DNA from: Treponema sp. J25
GTDB lineage: Bacteria > Spirochaetota > Spirochaetia > Treponematales > Breznakiellaceae
NCBI RefSeq assembly: GCF_004343725.1
Contig: NZ_PTQW01000037.1
Location: 17,393 to 81,392, forward strand
Reading direction: 5' to 3'
Length of the DNA stretch: 64,000 nucleotides
Shown in pieces: positions 26,910 to 35,341 of this stretch. The position numbers and the translations under genes were made by a program. Under the pieces are notes generated by a model, which saw nothing but the letters and a program-made list of their open reading frames with translations, was not told the origin of the DNA and did not search any database. The first letter of the stretch is position 1, and the number at the start of each line of letters is the position of its first letter.

Positions 26910-27886
26910 TTGGTACGCTTCCTTTTTGAAACCAGAATCTCCGGGAGGAAAAGACTTCCCAGGGCAAGCAAGATAAAGAACGGTCGTTGATCTATCACTT
27001 CTTTTCGAACATCAAAGGGTTGGGTCTCCCCAGAAAGGAAAGGTTTTAGAAAATCGATAAGCCGAAGCACCACATCTTCCTGAGCCCCATCTACATAGAT
27101 GCCACCCCGTATCAGGGCGAGTTTTTGTAAAAAATCTCTCCTGAGGGTACTTATAATGGGAGTCCCCTTTTGGCTACTTACCCCTTTAACAGGAACGGGC
27201 CCCCCTTCAGGGGTTCCCACCCCAACGACCCCAAACCTCAGGGATTTTTCGCCGGAAAGAGAAAAAGCCCCTTCTTCCCCGCCGCTCAATGTTTCTCCAT
27301 CAGAAAATAAAAGCACCACCTTCCGAGTAGCCAACTCTGGGGAAAAGGCTTCCTCAGCGACCTCCACCAGGGCTGAAAGGTTTGTCCCCCGGGAGGAGTA
27401 TATGTCCGGCGAAAGGTCCTGGATCATTCGTTGCACCGATTCTGTGTCGCTGGTAAGAGGAACCGCAAGAACCGCCTGTCCCTTTCCCAGCGCCACACCG
27501 CAGTGAAACAAGAAACCCTCTTGTTCAAGCTGGGAAAGAACTTCCAAGGCTATCTTCTTTGCCCTTTCCAATCGGTTGGGGGAAATATCTTCCACCAACA
27601 TGCTGTTCGAAACATCAAAGGCAAACAGGAGATCCAGACCACTGCGTCGTTCCGGGATAGTTCGTGTTCCCCAGCGGGGGCCCGCCAGGGCTATGATAAG
27701 AAAGGCCAGGGAAAGAAGCATACAAGAATCCCGGCTTTTGCTCCGTTTTTTTATATACTCCGCATCTAAAGGGGCGCTCAGCTGCTCCAGGGATACCCAA
27801 CGGCGCTGCCGTTCCCTATATAAGACAATCCAAAGGGGTATCAATCCTACAAATAACCAGAGAAATTGGGGATGTTCAAGTCTCAT
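26906..27886 (-). CDS. batB: BatB-like von Willebrand factor A protein
   Basis: A 326-residue membrane protein: two N-terminal helices (about 7-25 and 53-70), a vWA domain (about 83-270) and a C-terminal helix (about 300-318). The MIDAS metal site is complete: DVSNSM (DxSxS), the Thr in SSRGTNLSAL and the Asp in LLFSDGE. ATG chosen at 27886 because it overlaps the batA stop (ATGA) with GGGAG upstream; a longer form would add 21 unlikely residues. Probably assembles with BatA and the TPR protein at the inner membrane. Confidence 0.87.
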   Translation of the reverse strand: MRLEHPQFLWLFVGLIPLWIVLYRERQRRWVSLEQLSAPLDAEYIKKRSKSRDSCMLLSLAFLIIALAGPRWGTRTIPERRSGLDLLFAFDVSNSMLVEDISPNRLERAKKIALEVLSQLEQEGFLFHCGVALGKGQAVLAVPLTSDTESVQRMIQDLSPDIYSSRGTNLSALVEVAEEAFSPELATRKVVLLFSDGETLSGGEEGAFSLSGEKSLRFGVVGVGTPEGGPVPVKGVSSQKGTPIISTLRRDFLQKLALIRGGIYVDGAQEDVVLRLIDFLKPFLSGETQPFDVRKEVIDQRPFFILLALGSLFLPEILVSKRKRTK

Positions 27887-28896
27887 ACAAGCTCCCGCAA
27901 AAGGATGCGACGAATAATCCAAAACACAACGAGAAGAATCACACCCCATTCTAAAAAGGGTTTCAGTAGCGAATGACGGACCGCCACATGGACTACCCGG
28001 CTAGTCTTTTTAGAAGAACGGTCTACCCGGGTAAAGGCCTTTTCGAGGGATTCTACCGAATCGGCCACCATAAAGCCCCCGCCTCCTTTTTCTGCCAGGG
28101 ACATCAGGGACTGAACATCATAGCGGGATTCGAAGGTTCCCACCCGTCGTTCCCCTGTAGAGGGGTCCGTATAGTCGAGGGGTACTTCTCCCTGGCGTCC
28201 CACCCCAATGACCCAGAAGGACAGCCCCAGATCCTTTATAATTTCTGCGGCCCTATCGGGATGAATCGAGCCGGCATTGTTTTCTCCATCCGTAAGAAGC
28301 ACTACCATGGGCGCAGATCCTTCTTTGAGATTGGCCATCTTCTGGGTATGAAACGCAGCCAGGGCCAGCCCCATTCCAATGGCGGTTCCATCTCCCAGTT
28401 CACCCAGTTTCAGATTGTTCAATCGTTTAAAGAAGGTCCCGTGATCTATCGTAGGAGGAACCAAGAGGGCCGCATCGCGACCTACCGCCACAAGGCCTAA
28501 GGCATCGGCGGGTCGCAGCCCCGCCAGACGCTGAATCACCGCTTTTGCGGCCTCCAGACGATTCTTTCCTCCCATGTCGAGGGCTGCCATACTGGGGCTT
28601 ACATCCAGCACAAACATGATCTCCTGTCCCCGTTCAAGGTAGAAGGGCTTGTTTTCCACCAGCTGCGGATTACCAGCGGCAATAATCAGGAGCAATATCC
28701 CTAACCACTCCCCCGCTCGGCTACACCATAACATGATACGCCAATCATACCGGAGACCAAAGGTGTTTCCTCCCGGTGCGCCAAGAGGAACGGTAAAGAG
28801 AACGGACCTTTTCCCATACCGCCTCCACAACCACAGGAGAGAAAAAAGTCCCGCCATCACCAGTACATATTGGGGATATTCAAATTGAAAAAACAT
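27883..28896 (-). CDS. batA: BatA-like von Willebrand factor A protein
   Basis: A 337-residue membrane protein with an N-terminal helix (about 9-24), a second near 60-80, a vWA domain (about 92-280) and a C-terminal helix. MIDAS residues: DVSPSM, Thr in GDGTAIGMGLA and LLTDGENN. The order GDGTAIG before LTDG is typical of BatA. The ATG at 28896 has GAAGG upstream and lies 17 bases inside the end of the preceding gene, while it overlaps batB by four bases. Part of the Bat operon driven from moxR. Confidence 0.87.
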   Translation of the reverse strand: MFFQFEYPQYVLVMAGLFSLLWLWRRYGKRSVLFTVPLGAPGGNTFGLRYDWRIMLWCSRAGEWLGILLLIIAAGNPQLVENKPFYLERGQEIMFVLDVSPSMAALDMGGKNRLEAAKAVIQRLAGLRPADALGLVAVGRDAALLVPPTIDHGTFFKRLNNLKLGELGDGTAIGMGLALAAFHTQKMANLKEGSAPMVVLLTDGENNAGSIHPDRAAEIIKDLGLSFWVIGVGRQGEVPLDYTDPSTGERRVGTFESRYDVQSLMSLAEKGGGGFMVADSVESLEKAFTRVDRSSKKTSRVVHVAVRHSLLKPFLEWGVILLVVFWIIRRILLRELV

Positions 28897-29980
28897 TAGC
28901 CTTCTCCACCCTTCTAGTTTCCCCTTCTGGTATGCCAGCACCTTTGTTAGCAGCAATCCGCCAGCGTTCTATTTTTTCCATCACCTCTTTTACTAAGGAG
29001 AGAATTTCTTCCGCCGAAACTCTTTTTTTCTGGGGATCCCCAAAACGCACCTTATCAAAAAGAGAAAACAAAGCCACGAGGGGCTCCCCCAGTCCCTCTA
29101 TGGCAAGCACCTTCTCATGGTGCCTCATTTCATCAGTAGTTAAGGCAAAACAGTCCCATTCCGCCCGATCGCGCAAATACCCGCGGATGGTTTGAGCAAG
29201 GAGGGCACAATCTTCTCCTTCAAGGTCTTTCTTCGTGGCGAGGGAACCAACAAGCCGTTGTAGGGAAACAAGGGCCTTTCTCTTTCTTCTCAATTCCCGA
29301 TACCTGGCGAGCATGGCAGGCCCCCGGGTGGGGATTCCGATAAGGAGGCCCACCGCGAGAAGAGACCCTCCTCCTACCAGGGATAGAAACAACACCGTAC
29401 CGGGGGCCCAGAGGGGCCGTTCATAGGGCGCGAGGACAGGGCTCCCCTTCTCTTCAGAAAGAACGGACGCTATGGGAATCGATACATTCTTTAATGTGAA
29501 GGGGCCAATGGTAAGCGGTGGCAACAGGACATTCCCCGGCCGATAGGCCGCAAAATCAATAAGGATGGTAGAAAATTTGTTGCCCGGCACCAGTTCTACT
29601 CCAAAAAGAACGAGTTCCGTACTTTTTGGTAGAGGGCCTTTTAACTCTACCCGTTCTAGGGGGACGGCAGCAGGATTCGGCACCTTCAGGTACACCCGGG
29701 CCCGGTCTCCCACATACACTACCGAAGGAACCAATTGAACGGTATATCCTTCGCCCTGATTCTGAGGGTATAGCCATCCCCCTATCACGAGCCATAGATA
29801 TATTAAAAAAGTTCGTGCATGAAACCGCACTTTTTTAATCTGAGAAAAAATCAAACCAGGCTCCCTTTTTACCCACCCCATCCATTGACACGGCAATCCA
29901 TCCTTCCTTCTGGGGAAAACCGAGTCACGGTGCCAATTTTCTTTTCTGGATCCCAGACCTGTATGTTTTTGCCATTCCAT
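28880..29980 (-). CDS. Bat-operon membrane protein between DUF58 and batA
   Basis: Up to 366 residues. A hydrophobic segment near residues 56-72 acts as signal peptide or anchor, followed by a beta-rich exported domain (about 78-180), a second helix near 195-215, then a basic helical cytoplasmic tail. Position and layout match the unnamed membrane protein commonly found before batA. The start is uncertain: the first ATG (29980) lies just after the DUF58 stop without a clear ribosome site; a TTG at 29854 has GGGAG about six bases upstream and would put the signal segment near the N-terminus. Confidence 0.65.
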   Translation of the reverse strand: MEWQKHTGLGSRKENWHRDSVFPRRKDGLPCQWMGWVKREPGLIFSQIKKVRFHARTFLIYLWLVIGGWLYPQNQGEGYTVQLVPSVVYVGDRARVYLKVPNPAAVPLERVELKGPLPKSTELVLFGVELVPGNKFSTILIDFAAYRPGNVLLPPLTIGPFTLKNVSIPIASVLSEEKGSPVLAPYERPLWAPGTVLFLSLVGGGSLLAVGLLIGIPTRGPAMLARYRELRRKRKALVSLQRLVGSLATKKDLEGEDCALLAQTIRGYLRDRAEWDCFALTTDEMRHHEKVLAIEGLGEPLVALFSLFDKVRFGDPQKKRVSAEEILSLVKEVMEKIERWRIAANKGAGIPEGETRRVEKANVFSI

Positions 29981-29982
29981 AG

Positions 29983-30846
29983 TTATTGTCGCCGATTAAA
30001 GAAGGCCCGTAGAGCCTTATAGGGATCCTCGGCAGTAGAAATCGCAAGATATCCCACATCATAGCGCCGAGCTACCTGTTGTACATAGATCCGCCGTTCT
30101 TCCTGCCAGCTTTGCCATTCCCGGTTGAACCCTTTAAGGTGGGTAGGAACCACCATGCTTCGCTGGCTTTCAGGATCCTGAAGGGGTACCGTCCCCAGGG
30201 AGGGGAAATCCTTTTCATTCGGATCCACCAGATGGATCAACAAAAGATCGTGGCGATTTGCCAATCTTCCGAGGCTCTGCTCCCAGGCGGTACAGTAAAA
30301 ATCCGAAATAACCACCAGGAAACTCTTTCTTTTCAGACTTCCCCCCAGAAAGTCAAAGGCCTTATCAAGACGGGACTCTGTCCCATCGCAGGGGATATCC
30401 AGGGCCCGAAGGATGAGTTCCATTACGGCGGGGAAATTTTTACGGGCCTCCAGGTAGGAGGTCACTTCCTCCGAAAAGAAAAGAGCCCCCACCCGCCGTC
30501 CCATTCGTTGGGCCGAAAAAGCGAGGAGGGCACCCACAAGCAGGGCCTGGTCTATACGCCGGACCCGGGAGGGACTTCCCATGGAAGCAGAAAAATCCAC
30601 GATCAGATAGAGGGGCATTTCCCGTTCTTCCTGAAACAACTTTACATAGGGATGATTAAAACGGGCCGTAACATTCCAATCGATGGTTCGCACATCATCC
30701 CCTACTTCATAGGGACGGACCTCAGAGAATTCCATTCCCTGGCCCTTAAAGAGGGAACGGAATTCCCCTGACACCACATCCCAGGAAAGCCCCCTGGCAA
30801 GGATCGGGAAGGTTCGGATTTTTTCCAGCAATTCCCTTCTGGTCAT
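29983..30846 (-). CDS. DUF58 (vWA-like) protein
   Basis: A 287-residue soluble protein of the DUF58 family. The family signature is clear: SGEFRSLFKGQGMEFSEVR, then PYEVGDDVRTIDWNVTARF, and the vWA-like LIVDFSASM. DUF58 genes nearly always follow moxR; the MoxR ATPase is thought to act as a chaperone or remodeller for such vWA proteins (family knowledge). The ATG at 30846 lies 7 bases after the moxR stop. No good Shine-Dalgarno site is seen, so coupling to moxR translation is likely. Confidence 0.9.
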   Translation of the reverse strand: MTRRELLEKIRTFPILARGLSWDVVSGEFRSLFKGQGMEFSEVRPYEVGDDVRTIDWNVTARFNHPYVKLFQEEREMPLYLIVDFSASMGSPSRVRRIDQALLVGALLAFSAQRMGRRVGALFFSEEVTSYLEARKNFPAVMELILRALDIPCDGTESRLDKAFDFLGGSLKRKSFLVVISDFYCTAWEQSLGRLANRHDLLLIHLVDPNEKDFPSLGTVPLQDPESQRSMVVPTHLKGFNREWQSWQEERRIYVQQVARRYDVGYLAISTAEDPYKALRAFFNRRQ

Positions 30847-30853
30847 GATGTTC

Positions 30854-31855
30854 TTACGGAACCGGCACAAAAGCAAGAAGGCGTTCGATTATGGCATCCT
30901 GATTAAGGCCATCGGCAACCGCCTCATAGGAAAGAATCAACCGATGCCGAAGCACCAGGGGGGCCACCGATTTTACATCCTCTGGCAGCACATAGGACCG
31001 TCCTTCAAAAAGGGCCCGTACCCGGGCACAGCGGGCCAGGGCTATAGATGCCCGGGGGGAGGCCCCAAAGGAAATATAGCGGTATACGTCGTCCCGCAGG
31101 GGCCGCTTTCCTTGATGAGAAGACTCAGGTCGTGTGGCATGGACAAGGGCGGTAATATACGAAAGGATAGCCTTATCAAGCACTACCTCTTCTGCCAGGC
31201 GTTGAAGCCCTTCCAGACCGCCGTCTCGTAACAGGGGCTGGATCTCATCAAGACGCCGATTCGACTCAGGGGTGGCAAGGTGCAGAGAAACAATGGCGTC
31301 TTCCTCTTCTTTAGAAGGATAGGGAACTCGAATTTTTATCAAAAAACGGTCCAGTTCGGCCTCCGGTAATTCATAGGTTCCCTCATGTTCAATAGGATTT
31401 TGCGTGGCAAACACTATAAAAGGTTCGGGTAGGGTAAGGGATTCATCCCCAATGGTTACCTGATGTTCTTCCATTGCCTCGAGAAGGGCCGATTGCACCT
31501 TCGCAGGGGCCCGATTAATCTCATCGGCCAGCACTATATTCGCAAAAAGAGGCCCCCGTCGGACCACAAAGGCACCCGTTTTTTGTTCCCAGACAAGGGT
31601 CCCCGTAATATCGGCCGGCAAAAGATCAGGGGTAAACTGTATCCGCTTATACGAAAGACCGGTGAGACGGGCTAAGGTTTTTACAAGCCGGGTCTTTGCA
31701 AGCCCTGGGGCCCCTTCTAAAAGCACATGCCCTCCCGTTATGAGGGCCATAAGCAGGTCCCGAACTACCGCATCCTGTCCGACAATCGTTTTTTTACATT
31801 CGGTAAGGCACCGCTCCAGAAGGACTGCGGCGCTGGGTTGTTCCGTTGCTTTCAT
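30854..31855 (-). CDS. moxR: MoxR-type AAA+ ATPase
   Basis: A 333-residue AAA+ ATPase, first gene of the Bat operon. Walker A is GAPGLAKTR (near residue 46), Walker B VLADEINRAP, sensor 1 FATQNPIEHEGTYELPEAELDRF (arginine finger at its end) and sensor 2 in GASPRASIAL. The family acts in maturation of vWA-containing complexes. ATG at 31855 chosen: upstream in-frame codons are not conserved and cross the divergent promoter. It has no Shine-Dalgarno site and its promoter ends six bases before the ATG, so the whole Bat operon would be made as a leaderless message. Confidence 0.93.
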   Translation of the reverse strand: MKATEQPSAAVLLERCLTECKKTIVGQDAVVRDLLMALITGGHVLLEGAPGLAKTRLVKTLARLTGLSYKRIQFTPDLLPADITGTLVWEQKTGAFVVRRGPLFANIVLADEINRAPAKVQSALLEAMEEHQVTIGDESLTLPEPFIVFATQNPIEHEGTYELPEAELDRFLIKIRVPYPSKEEEDAIVSLHLATPESNRRLDEIQPLLRDGGLEGLQRLAEEVVLDKAILSYITALVHATRPESSHQGKRPLRDDVYRYISFGASPRASIALARCARVRALFEGRSYVLPEDVKSVAPLVLRHRLILSYEAVADGLNQDAIIERLLAFVPVP

Positions 31856-31890
31856 ATTTCCATTGTATCGGTAACAAAAAAACATGACAA
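31853..31890 (-). promoter_or_regulatory. Predicted leaderless promoter of moxR and the Bat operon
   Basis: On the minus strand TTGTCA (31890-31885), a 17-base spacer and TACAAT (31867-31862), then six bases (GGAAAT) and the moxR ATG (31855). The -35 box lies two bases from that of the divergent aminotransferase promoter. Confidence 0.6.
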
Positions 31891-31892
31891 TA

Positions 31893-31931
31893 TTGACAAG
31901 GGAAGAACAAACTTTTAGATTTCCAGCTATG
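31893..31931 (+). promoter_or_regulatory. Predicted leaderless promoter of the aminotransferase gene
   Basis: Consensus TTGACA (31893-31898), a 17-base spacer and TAGATT (31916-31921), then seven bases and the ATG at 31929. No Shine-Dalgarno site is present. An ATG at 31884 lies upstream of this promoter and would not be on the transcript. Confidence 0.55.
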
Positions 31932-33236
31932 AATACTCTTGCGGTAGAACTTAATACCATCCTTGATGAAAACGTGGCGGGCCGTCTTCTCTCCTCCCTG
32001 GGAAAGCGGCTGTATTTTCCAAAAGGGATTATAGCCCAGTCTGCGGAGGCAAAGAAATTTGCCCACCGGGCAAACGCCACCATCGGAATGGCCTATGAGG
32101 GGGGGCGGCCCCTCATCCTTTCAGCCATCGCGGAAGGAATGCCTACCTTATCCGCCCTTGAAGCGGTGGCATACGCCCCCACGGCCGGCGTAGAAACCGT
32201 TCGTTCCGCATGGAAAGAGAGTATTTGTGAAAAGAATCCGACCCTTGATCCGGAAGGGATCTCGTTGCCTGTGGTGGTACCCGGATTAACGGGCGGAATT
32301 TCCTACATAGCAGACCTTTTCCTTGATGAGACCACGGATATCCTCATCAGTGACCCCAGCTGGGATAACTATCCCCTTATCTTTAAAGATCGCAGAGGAA
32401 GCGGGGTTACCGAAGTTCCCTTCTTTGGCAAAGGCACAGGTCTTAACCTTCCTGCCATTCGAGAAGCTATTCACCGAATGGCCAAGACCGGGAAGGTGCG
32501 ACTGATTCTCAATTTCCCCAATAACCCCTCTGGCTACTCTCCTACCACGGCAGAAGCCATGGAACTCGTAAACATCATTAAAGAAGTCGCAGAAAAAGGG
32601 GCTGATGTTCTCGTCATTTGTGACGATGCCTACTTTGGTCTTGCCTATGAGCCAGAGATCTATGGGGAATCCCTCTTTGGTCCCCTTTCAAAGCTCCATG
32701 AACGGGTTCTGGCTGTAAAAATAGACGGTCCCACAAAGGAAGATTACGTATGGGGACTGCGGATGGGCTTTGTTACCTTTGGCTGTAAAGGGATGACGCA
32801 GGAAACCTACGAAGCCCTGGTAAAAAAATTGATGGGAGCTATCCGTTCTTCGGTGTCCTGTTCTAACACCCCCGCCCAGTACTTCATGCTTAAGACGATG
32901 GCCGATCCCCGGAGCAAAGAAGAAAAGGCCCGATTTAAATCGATGCTCCAGAGGAGATACCAGGCGGTAAAACAATTTCTTAGTTCCCAGGGAACTCATC
33001 CGGTACTACAGGCCCTCCCCTTTAATTCGGGATACTTCATGTGTTTCGTGTGTACCGGCGTAAGCGCCGAAGAAATCCGACAGAAACTTTTAAAGGAGGA
33101 AGGGATCGGCACCATCGCCTTGGGAGATCGGTACCTTCGGTTTGCCTTTTCCAGTGTAGAAGAGCATCTCATTCCCGAAACCCTCAACGCCCTCTACCGG
33201 GTGGCAAGTTCTCTAGCCCAATCAAAGAAGGGATAG
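31929..33236 (+). CDS. PLP-dependent aminotransferase, class I/II
   Basis: A 435-residue fold-type I aminotransferase. Seen: the LNFPNNPSGYSP motif with the PLP-contacting Asn, VICDDAYFGLAYE with the Asp that pairs to the PLP nitrogen, the Schiff-base region LAVKIDGPTKEDYVWGLRMG, and the C-terminal GTIALGDRYLRFAFS with the substrate Arg. It resembles a spirochaetal branch of AspC-like enzymes; the substrate is not assignable. The start follows the promoter: an upstream ATG (31884) would add 15 residues but lies 5' of the -10 box. A strong hairpin follows the stop. Confidence 0.85.
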   Translation: MNTLAVELNTILDENVAGRLLSSLGKRLYFPKGIIAQSAEAKKFAHRANATIGMAYEGGRPLILSAIAEGMPTLSALEAVAYAPTAGVETVRSAWKESICEKNPTLDPEGISLPVVVPGLTGGISYIADLFLDETTDILISDPSWDNYPLIFKDRRGSGVTEVPFFGKGTGLNLPAIREAIHRMAKTGKVRLILNFPNNPSGYSPTTAEAMELVNIIKEVAEKGADVLVICDDAYFGLAYEPEIYGESLFGPLSKLHERVLAVKIDGPTKEDYVWGLRMGFVTFGCKGMTQETYEALVKKLMGAIRSSVSCSNTPAQYFMLKTMADPRSKEEKARFKSMLQRRYQAVKQFLSSQGTHPVLQALPFNSGYFMCFVCTGVSAEEIRQKLLKEEGIGTIALGDRYLRFAFSSVEEHLIPETLNALYRVASSLAQSKKG

Positions 33237-33286
33237 GGGCTTCCTAGGGGAAAGGAAGTAAAGTGCATTCACTTTACAGCGGAGAC

Positions 33287-33318
33287 GCCCCCTCCTTTAA
33301 GAAGGAAAGGGGGCTTCT
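33287..33318 (+). terminator. Terminator after the aminotransferase gene
   Basis: GCCCCCTCCTT and AAGGA(AA)GGGGGC form an 11-bp stem with a two-base bulge and TAAG loop, followed by TTCTCT. Upstream, GTAAAGTG/CACTTTAC (33258-33277) is a second perfect 8-bp hairpin with CATT loop. They separate two convergent genes. Confidence 0.7.
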
Positions 33319-33344
33319 CTCTGACGCTGGTGAAGAGCTTCCCG

Positions 33345-33833
33345 CTATTCCCCTACGAGTTGGCGCCCGACTTCGGCAAGCTCCGGTATTTGAAGATACA
33401 GTGGCGCAATTCCCTTCGCCTGGGCATATTCTTTATCAAGAGAAACCAGCTTAACATATAGTTCATTCACCATATCAGAAAAAATTCGAAGGTTAGAAGG
33501 AAAGGCATTCATCGCCATTTCCCGAAACACCCGATCTGCATCAGAGGTTTTCACCGTTCCGATGCGGTTACGAATGCTTCCACTTAACTCTTTCCGGGCT
33601 AAAGCAACAAAGCGGGCACAGGCAATTATCTGCCGATATAATTCATCCAGATGAAATCCCTGGTAACGATACTGTTCTATTTTTTCGGTGAATGTTTCAA
33701 TAAGGTCCCATGATTGATTATCTAAAGGAAGATATAAAAGGGCTGGTCGAATAAATCGGTTCGCAATATTCGTGCGATAATGATCGCCGATTCGTTCTAT
33801 GAGTCGAATTATGTCTGGTTCCCGGATCTGCAT
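33345..33833 (-). CDS. Helical protein of unknown function (162 aa)
   Basis: Not recognised. The protein looks all-helical and soluble, without signal peptide, membrane helix or Cys motif (one Cys, in IIACARFVALARK). Basic and acidic residues alternate and the tail LQIPELAEVGRQLV is amphipathic. Coding is credible: it fills the space between a terminator and a strong divergent promoter that ends six bases before its ATG. Divergent from the solute-binding lipoprotein, with which it shares a -35 box, so the two may be co-regulated. Confidence 0.7.
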   Translation of the reverse strand: MQIREPDIIRLIERIGDHYRTNIANRFIRPALLYLPLDNQSWDLIETFTEKIEQYRYQGFHLDELYRQIIACARFVALARKELSGSIRNRIGTVKTSDADRVFREMAMNAFPSNLRIFSDMVNELYVKLVSLDKEYAQAKGIAPLYLQIPELAEVGRQLVGE

Positions 33834-33899
33834 GGTCCTATACTAGACTGGATTTTTCTAATTGACAAGCATACGAGGCAAGAATAGCATGGGCCTATG
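33831..33899. promoter_or_regulatory. Bidirectional leaderless promoter with shared -35 box
   Basis: TTGACAA at 33862-33868 serves both strands. Plus: TTGACA (33862-33867), 17 bases, TAGCAT (33885-33890), six bases, ATG 33897. Minus: TTGTCA (33868-33863), 17 bases, TAGTAT (33845-33840), six bases, ATG 33833. Only 63 bases separate the two start codons. Confidence 0.6.
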
Positions 33900-35195
33900 A
33901 AATCATTCTTTTCTTCTCTTTATCAAATACCAAAAGGGGGTATATCCCTCGTTAGTATGATCCTTTCCGTAATCTTCTTTACCGGTTCCTGTGAGCTCAG
34001 CGAACCCCGGGTTATTCAAATATGGACCGATCGGCCCGAACTGGCGGTGTATGGGGAACTATTTAACAGCCAGGAAAGGTCCTATAAAGTTGAGGTTTCA
34101 TATTATGAAAACCTGAGAGAACAGCTCCTAGAAACCCGCATCTACCCTGACATTGTCATTGGAAGCTGGCTTAAAAGCAGCAGCACCCGTAAGTACTTTA
34201 AAGACGTGAATTACTTTTTTGATGAACTACTCCTTAACAAGGCCGCTTTTTACACCCCCCTGCTTGAGCTAGGGAACATTGATGGCAAGCAATATCTTTT
34301 ACCCGTATCTTTCAATCTTCCCCTCGTACTTTTTCCCCGGGATCAGGCGAGTCTTATCAATAAAGCGGGAATACTTAACCTGGACGATATTCGGGACAGG
34401 GGCAAGATGTTTAATCAAAAAAATGAAAGAGGGGAATATCTTCAGATGGGGTTCTCCCCTCGCTGGAGTGATGATTTTTTATATATTACAGCCCGGCTTT
34501 TTGGTGCGGCCTTTAGGGAAGGCAATCCTATTGCCTGGAATGGTGGGGCCCTGGAAAAAGGAATGAATTATGTGTATCAATGGAGCATTGAAGTAAATGG
34601 CGGACCTCAACAGGAAGACGATTTTGCTTTTAAATATCTCGTTACCCCTCCGCCAGTTCCTCTTAATTCAGGGAAGATTCTTTTTGCCTATCAAGAAAGC
34701 CAGAACCTTTTTACCAGCCCCGAAGAACAACGACAAAACCTCGATTTCCGATGGGTAAGTAAGGATAATCGGATTCCTATTATTGAGGGAGAAACTTTTT
34801 TAGGAATATACAAAAAAAACAGGGCCAAACGGGCAAGCGACGCCTTTGTTCAATGGTTATATCGAGAAGAAACTCAACGGAAAATTCTAGAATTCTCTAA
34901 AAAGATTCGATTAAATGAGCAGGTTTTTGGTATAGCTAACGGTTTTTCTGCGATCCGTTCAGTAAATGAAGAAATTTTCCCGCAATTCTATCCTTTGTTG
35001 CTTGGACATATGCCACCGGCGGAATATCTTCTGCCCCCCGAGATTCTTCCCGCCGATTGGCCCCTTATCCGGGAACAGGTTATCCTTCCCTATTTACACG
35101 ACCGGAGCAAAACCTCCGATAAAAGCCAGATTCAGAGCCTTGAAGGACGTCTTGATGCCTGGAAGAAACAACACAAGGAAACAAAGAAAGGGTGA
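33897..35195 (+). CDS. Extracellular solute-binding lipoprotein
   Basis: A 432-residue lipoprotein: an unusually long signal region with a lipobox ending FTGSC (Cys at about 32), then a periplasmic-binding fold of the sugar-binding (family 1) type: VIQIWTDRPELAVYGELFN, YPDIVIGSWL, a mid-region KQYLLPVSFNLPLVLF and ASDAFVQWLYREETQ near the end. No permease or ATPase gene is adjacent, so it is an orphan binding protein or a sensor component. No Shine-Dalgarno site; the promoter directly abuts the ATG. More A+T-rich than the left half of the window. Confidence 0.8.
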   Translation: MKSFFSSLYQIPKGGISLVSMILSVIFFTGSCELSEPRVIQIWTDRPELAVYGELFNSQERSYKVEVSYYENLREQLLETRIYPDIVIGSWLKSSSTRKYFKDVNYFFDELLLNKAAFYTPLLELGNIDGKQYLLPVSFNLPLVLFPRDQASLINKAGILNLDDIRDRGKMFNQKNERGEYLQMGFSPRWSDDFLYITARLFGAAFREGNPIAWNGGALEKGMNYVYQWSIEVNGGPQQEDDFAFKYLVTPPPVPLNSGKILFAYQESQNLFTSPEEQRQNLDFRWVSKDNRIPIIEGETFLGIYKKNRAKRASDAFVQWLYREETQRKILEFSKKIRLNEQVFGIANGFSAIRSVNEEIFPQFYPLLLGHMPPAEYLLPPEILPADWPLIREQVILPYLHDRSKTSDKSQIQSLEGRLDAWKKQHKETKKG

Positions 35196-35241
35196 TACGT
35201 ATAAAAATTTGCCAAATTTGGCAGGAGCCTTTATAATAAAA

Positions 35242-35293
35242 GGGCCCCTCCAGTGAAGAAGGCCAGAAACTGGAGGAGCCCATCTACTTTTTT
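35242..35293 (+). terminator. Terminator after the solute-binding lipoprotein gene
   Basis: CCTCCAGT (35247-35254) pairs with ACTGGAGG (35269-35276), extended by GGGC/GCCC across single mismatches; a TTTTTT run lies at 35288-35293. A second hairpin (35299-35334, CCTTCCCG/CGGGAAGG plus CTGGTTC/GAACCGG) lies between the convergent genes. Confidence 0.65.
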
Positions 35294-35341
35294 AGATACC
35301 TTCCCGTTGCTGGTTCAACGAACCGGCGGGAAGGATATCGC

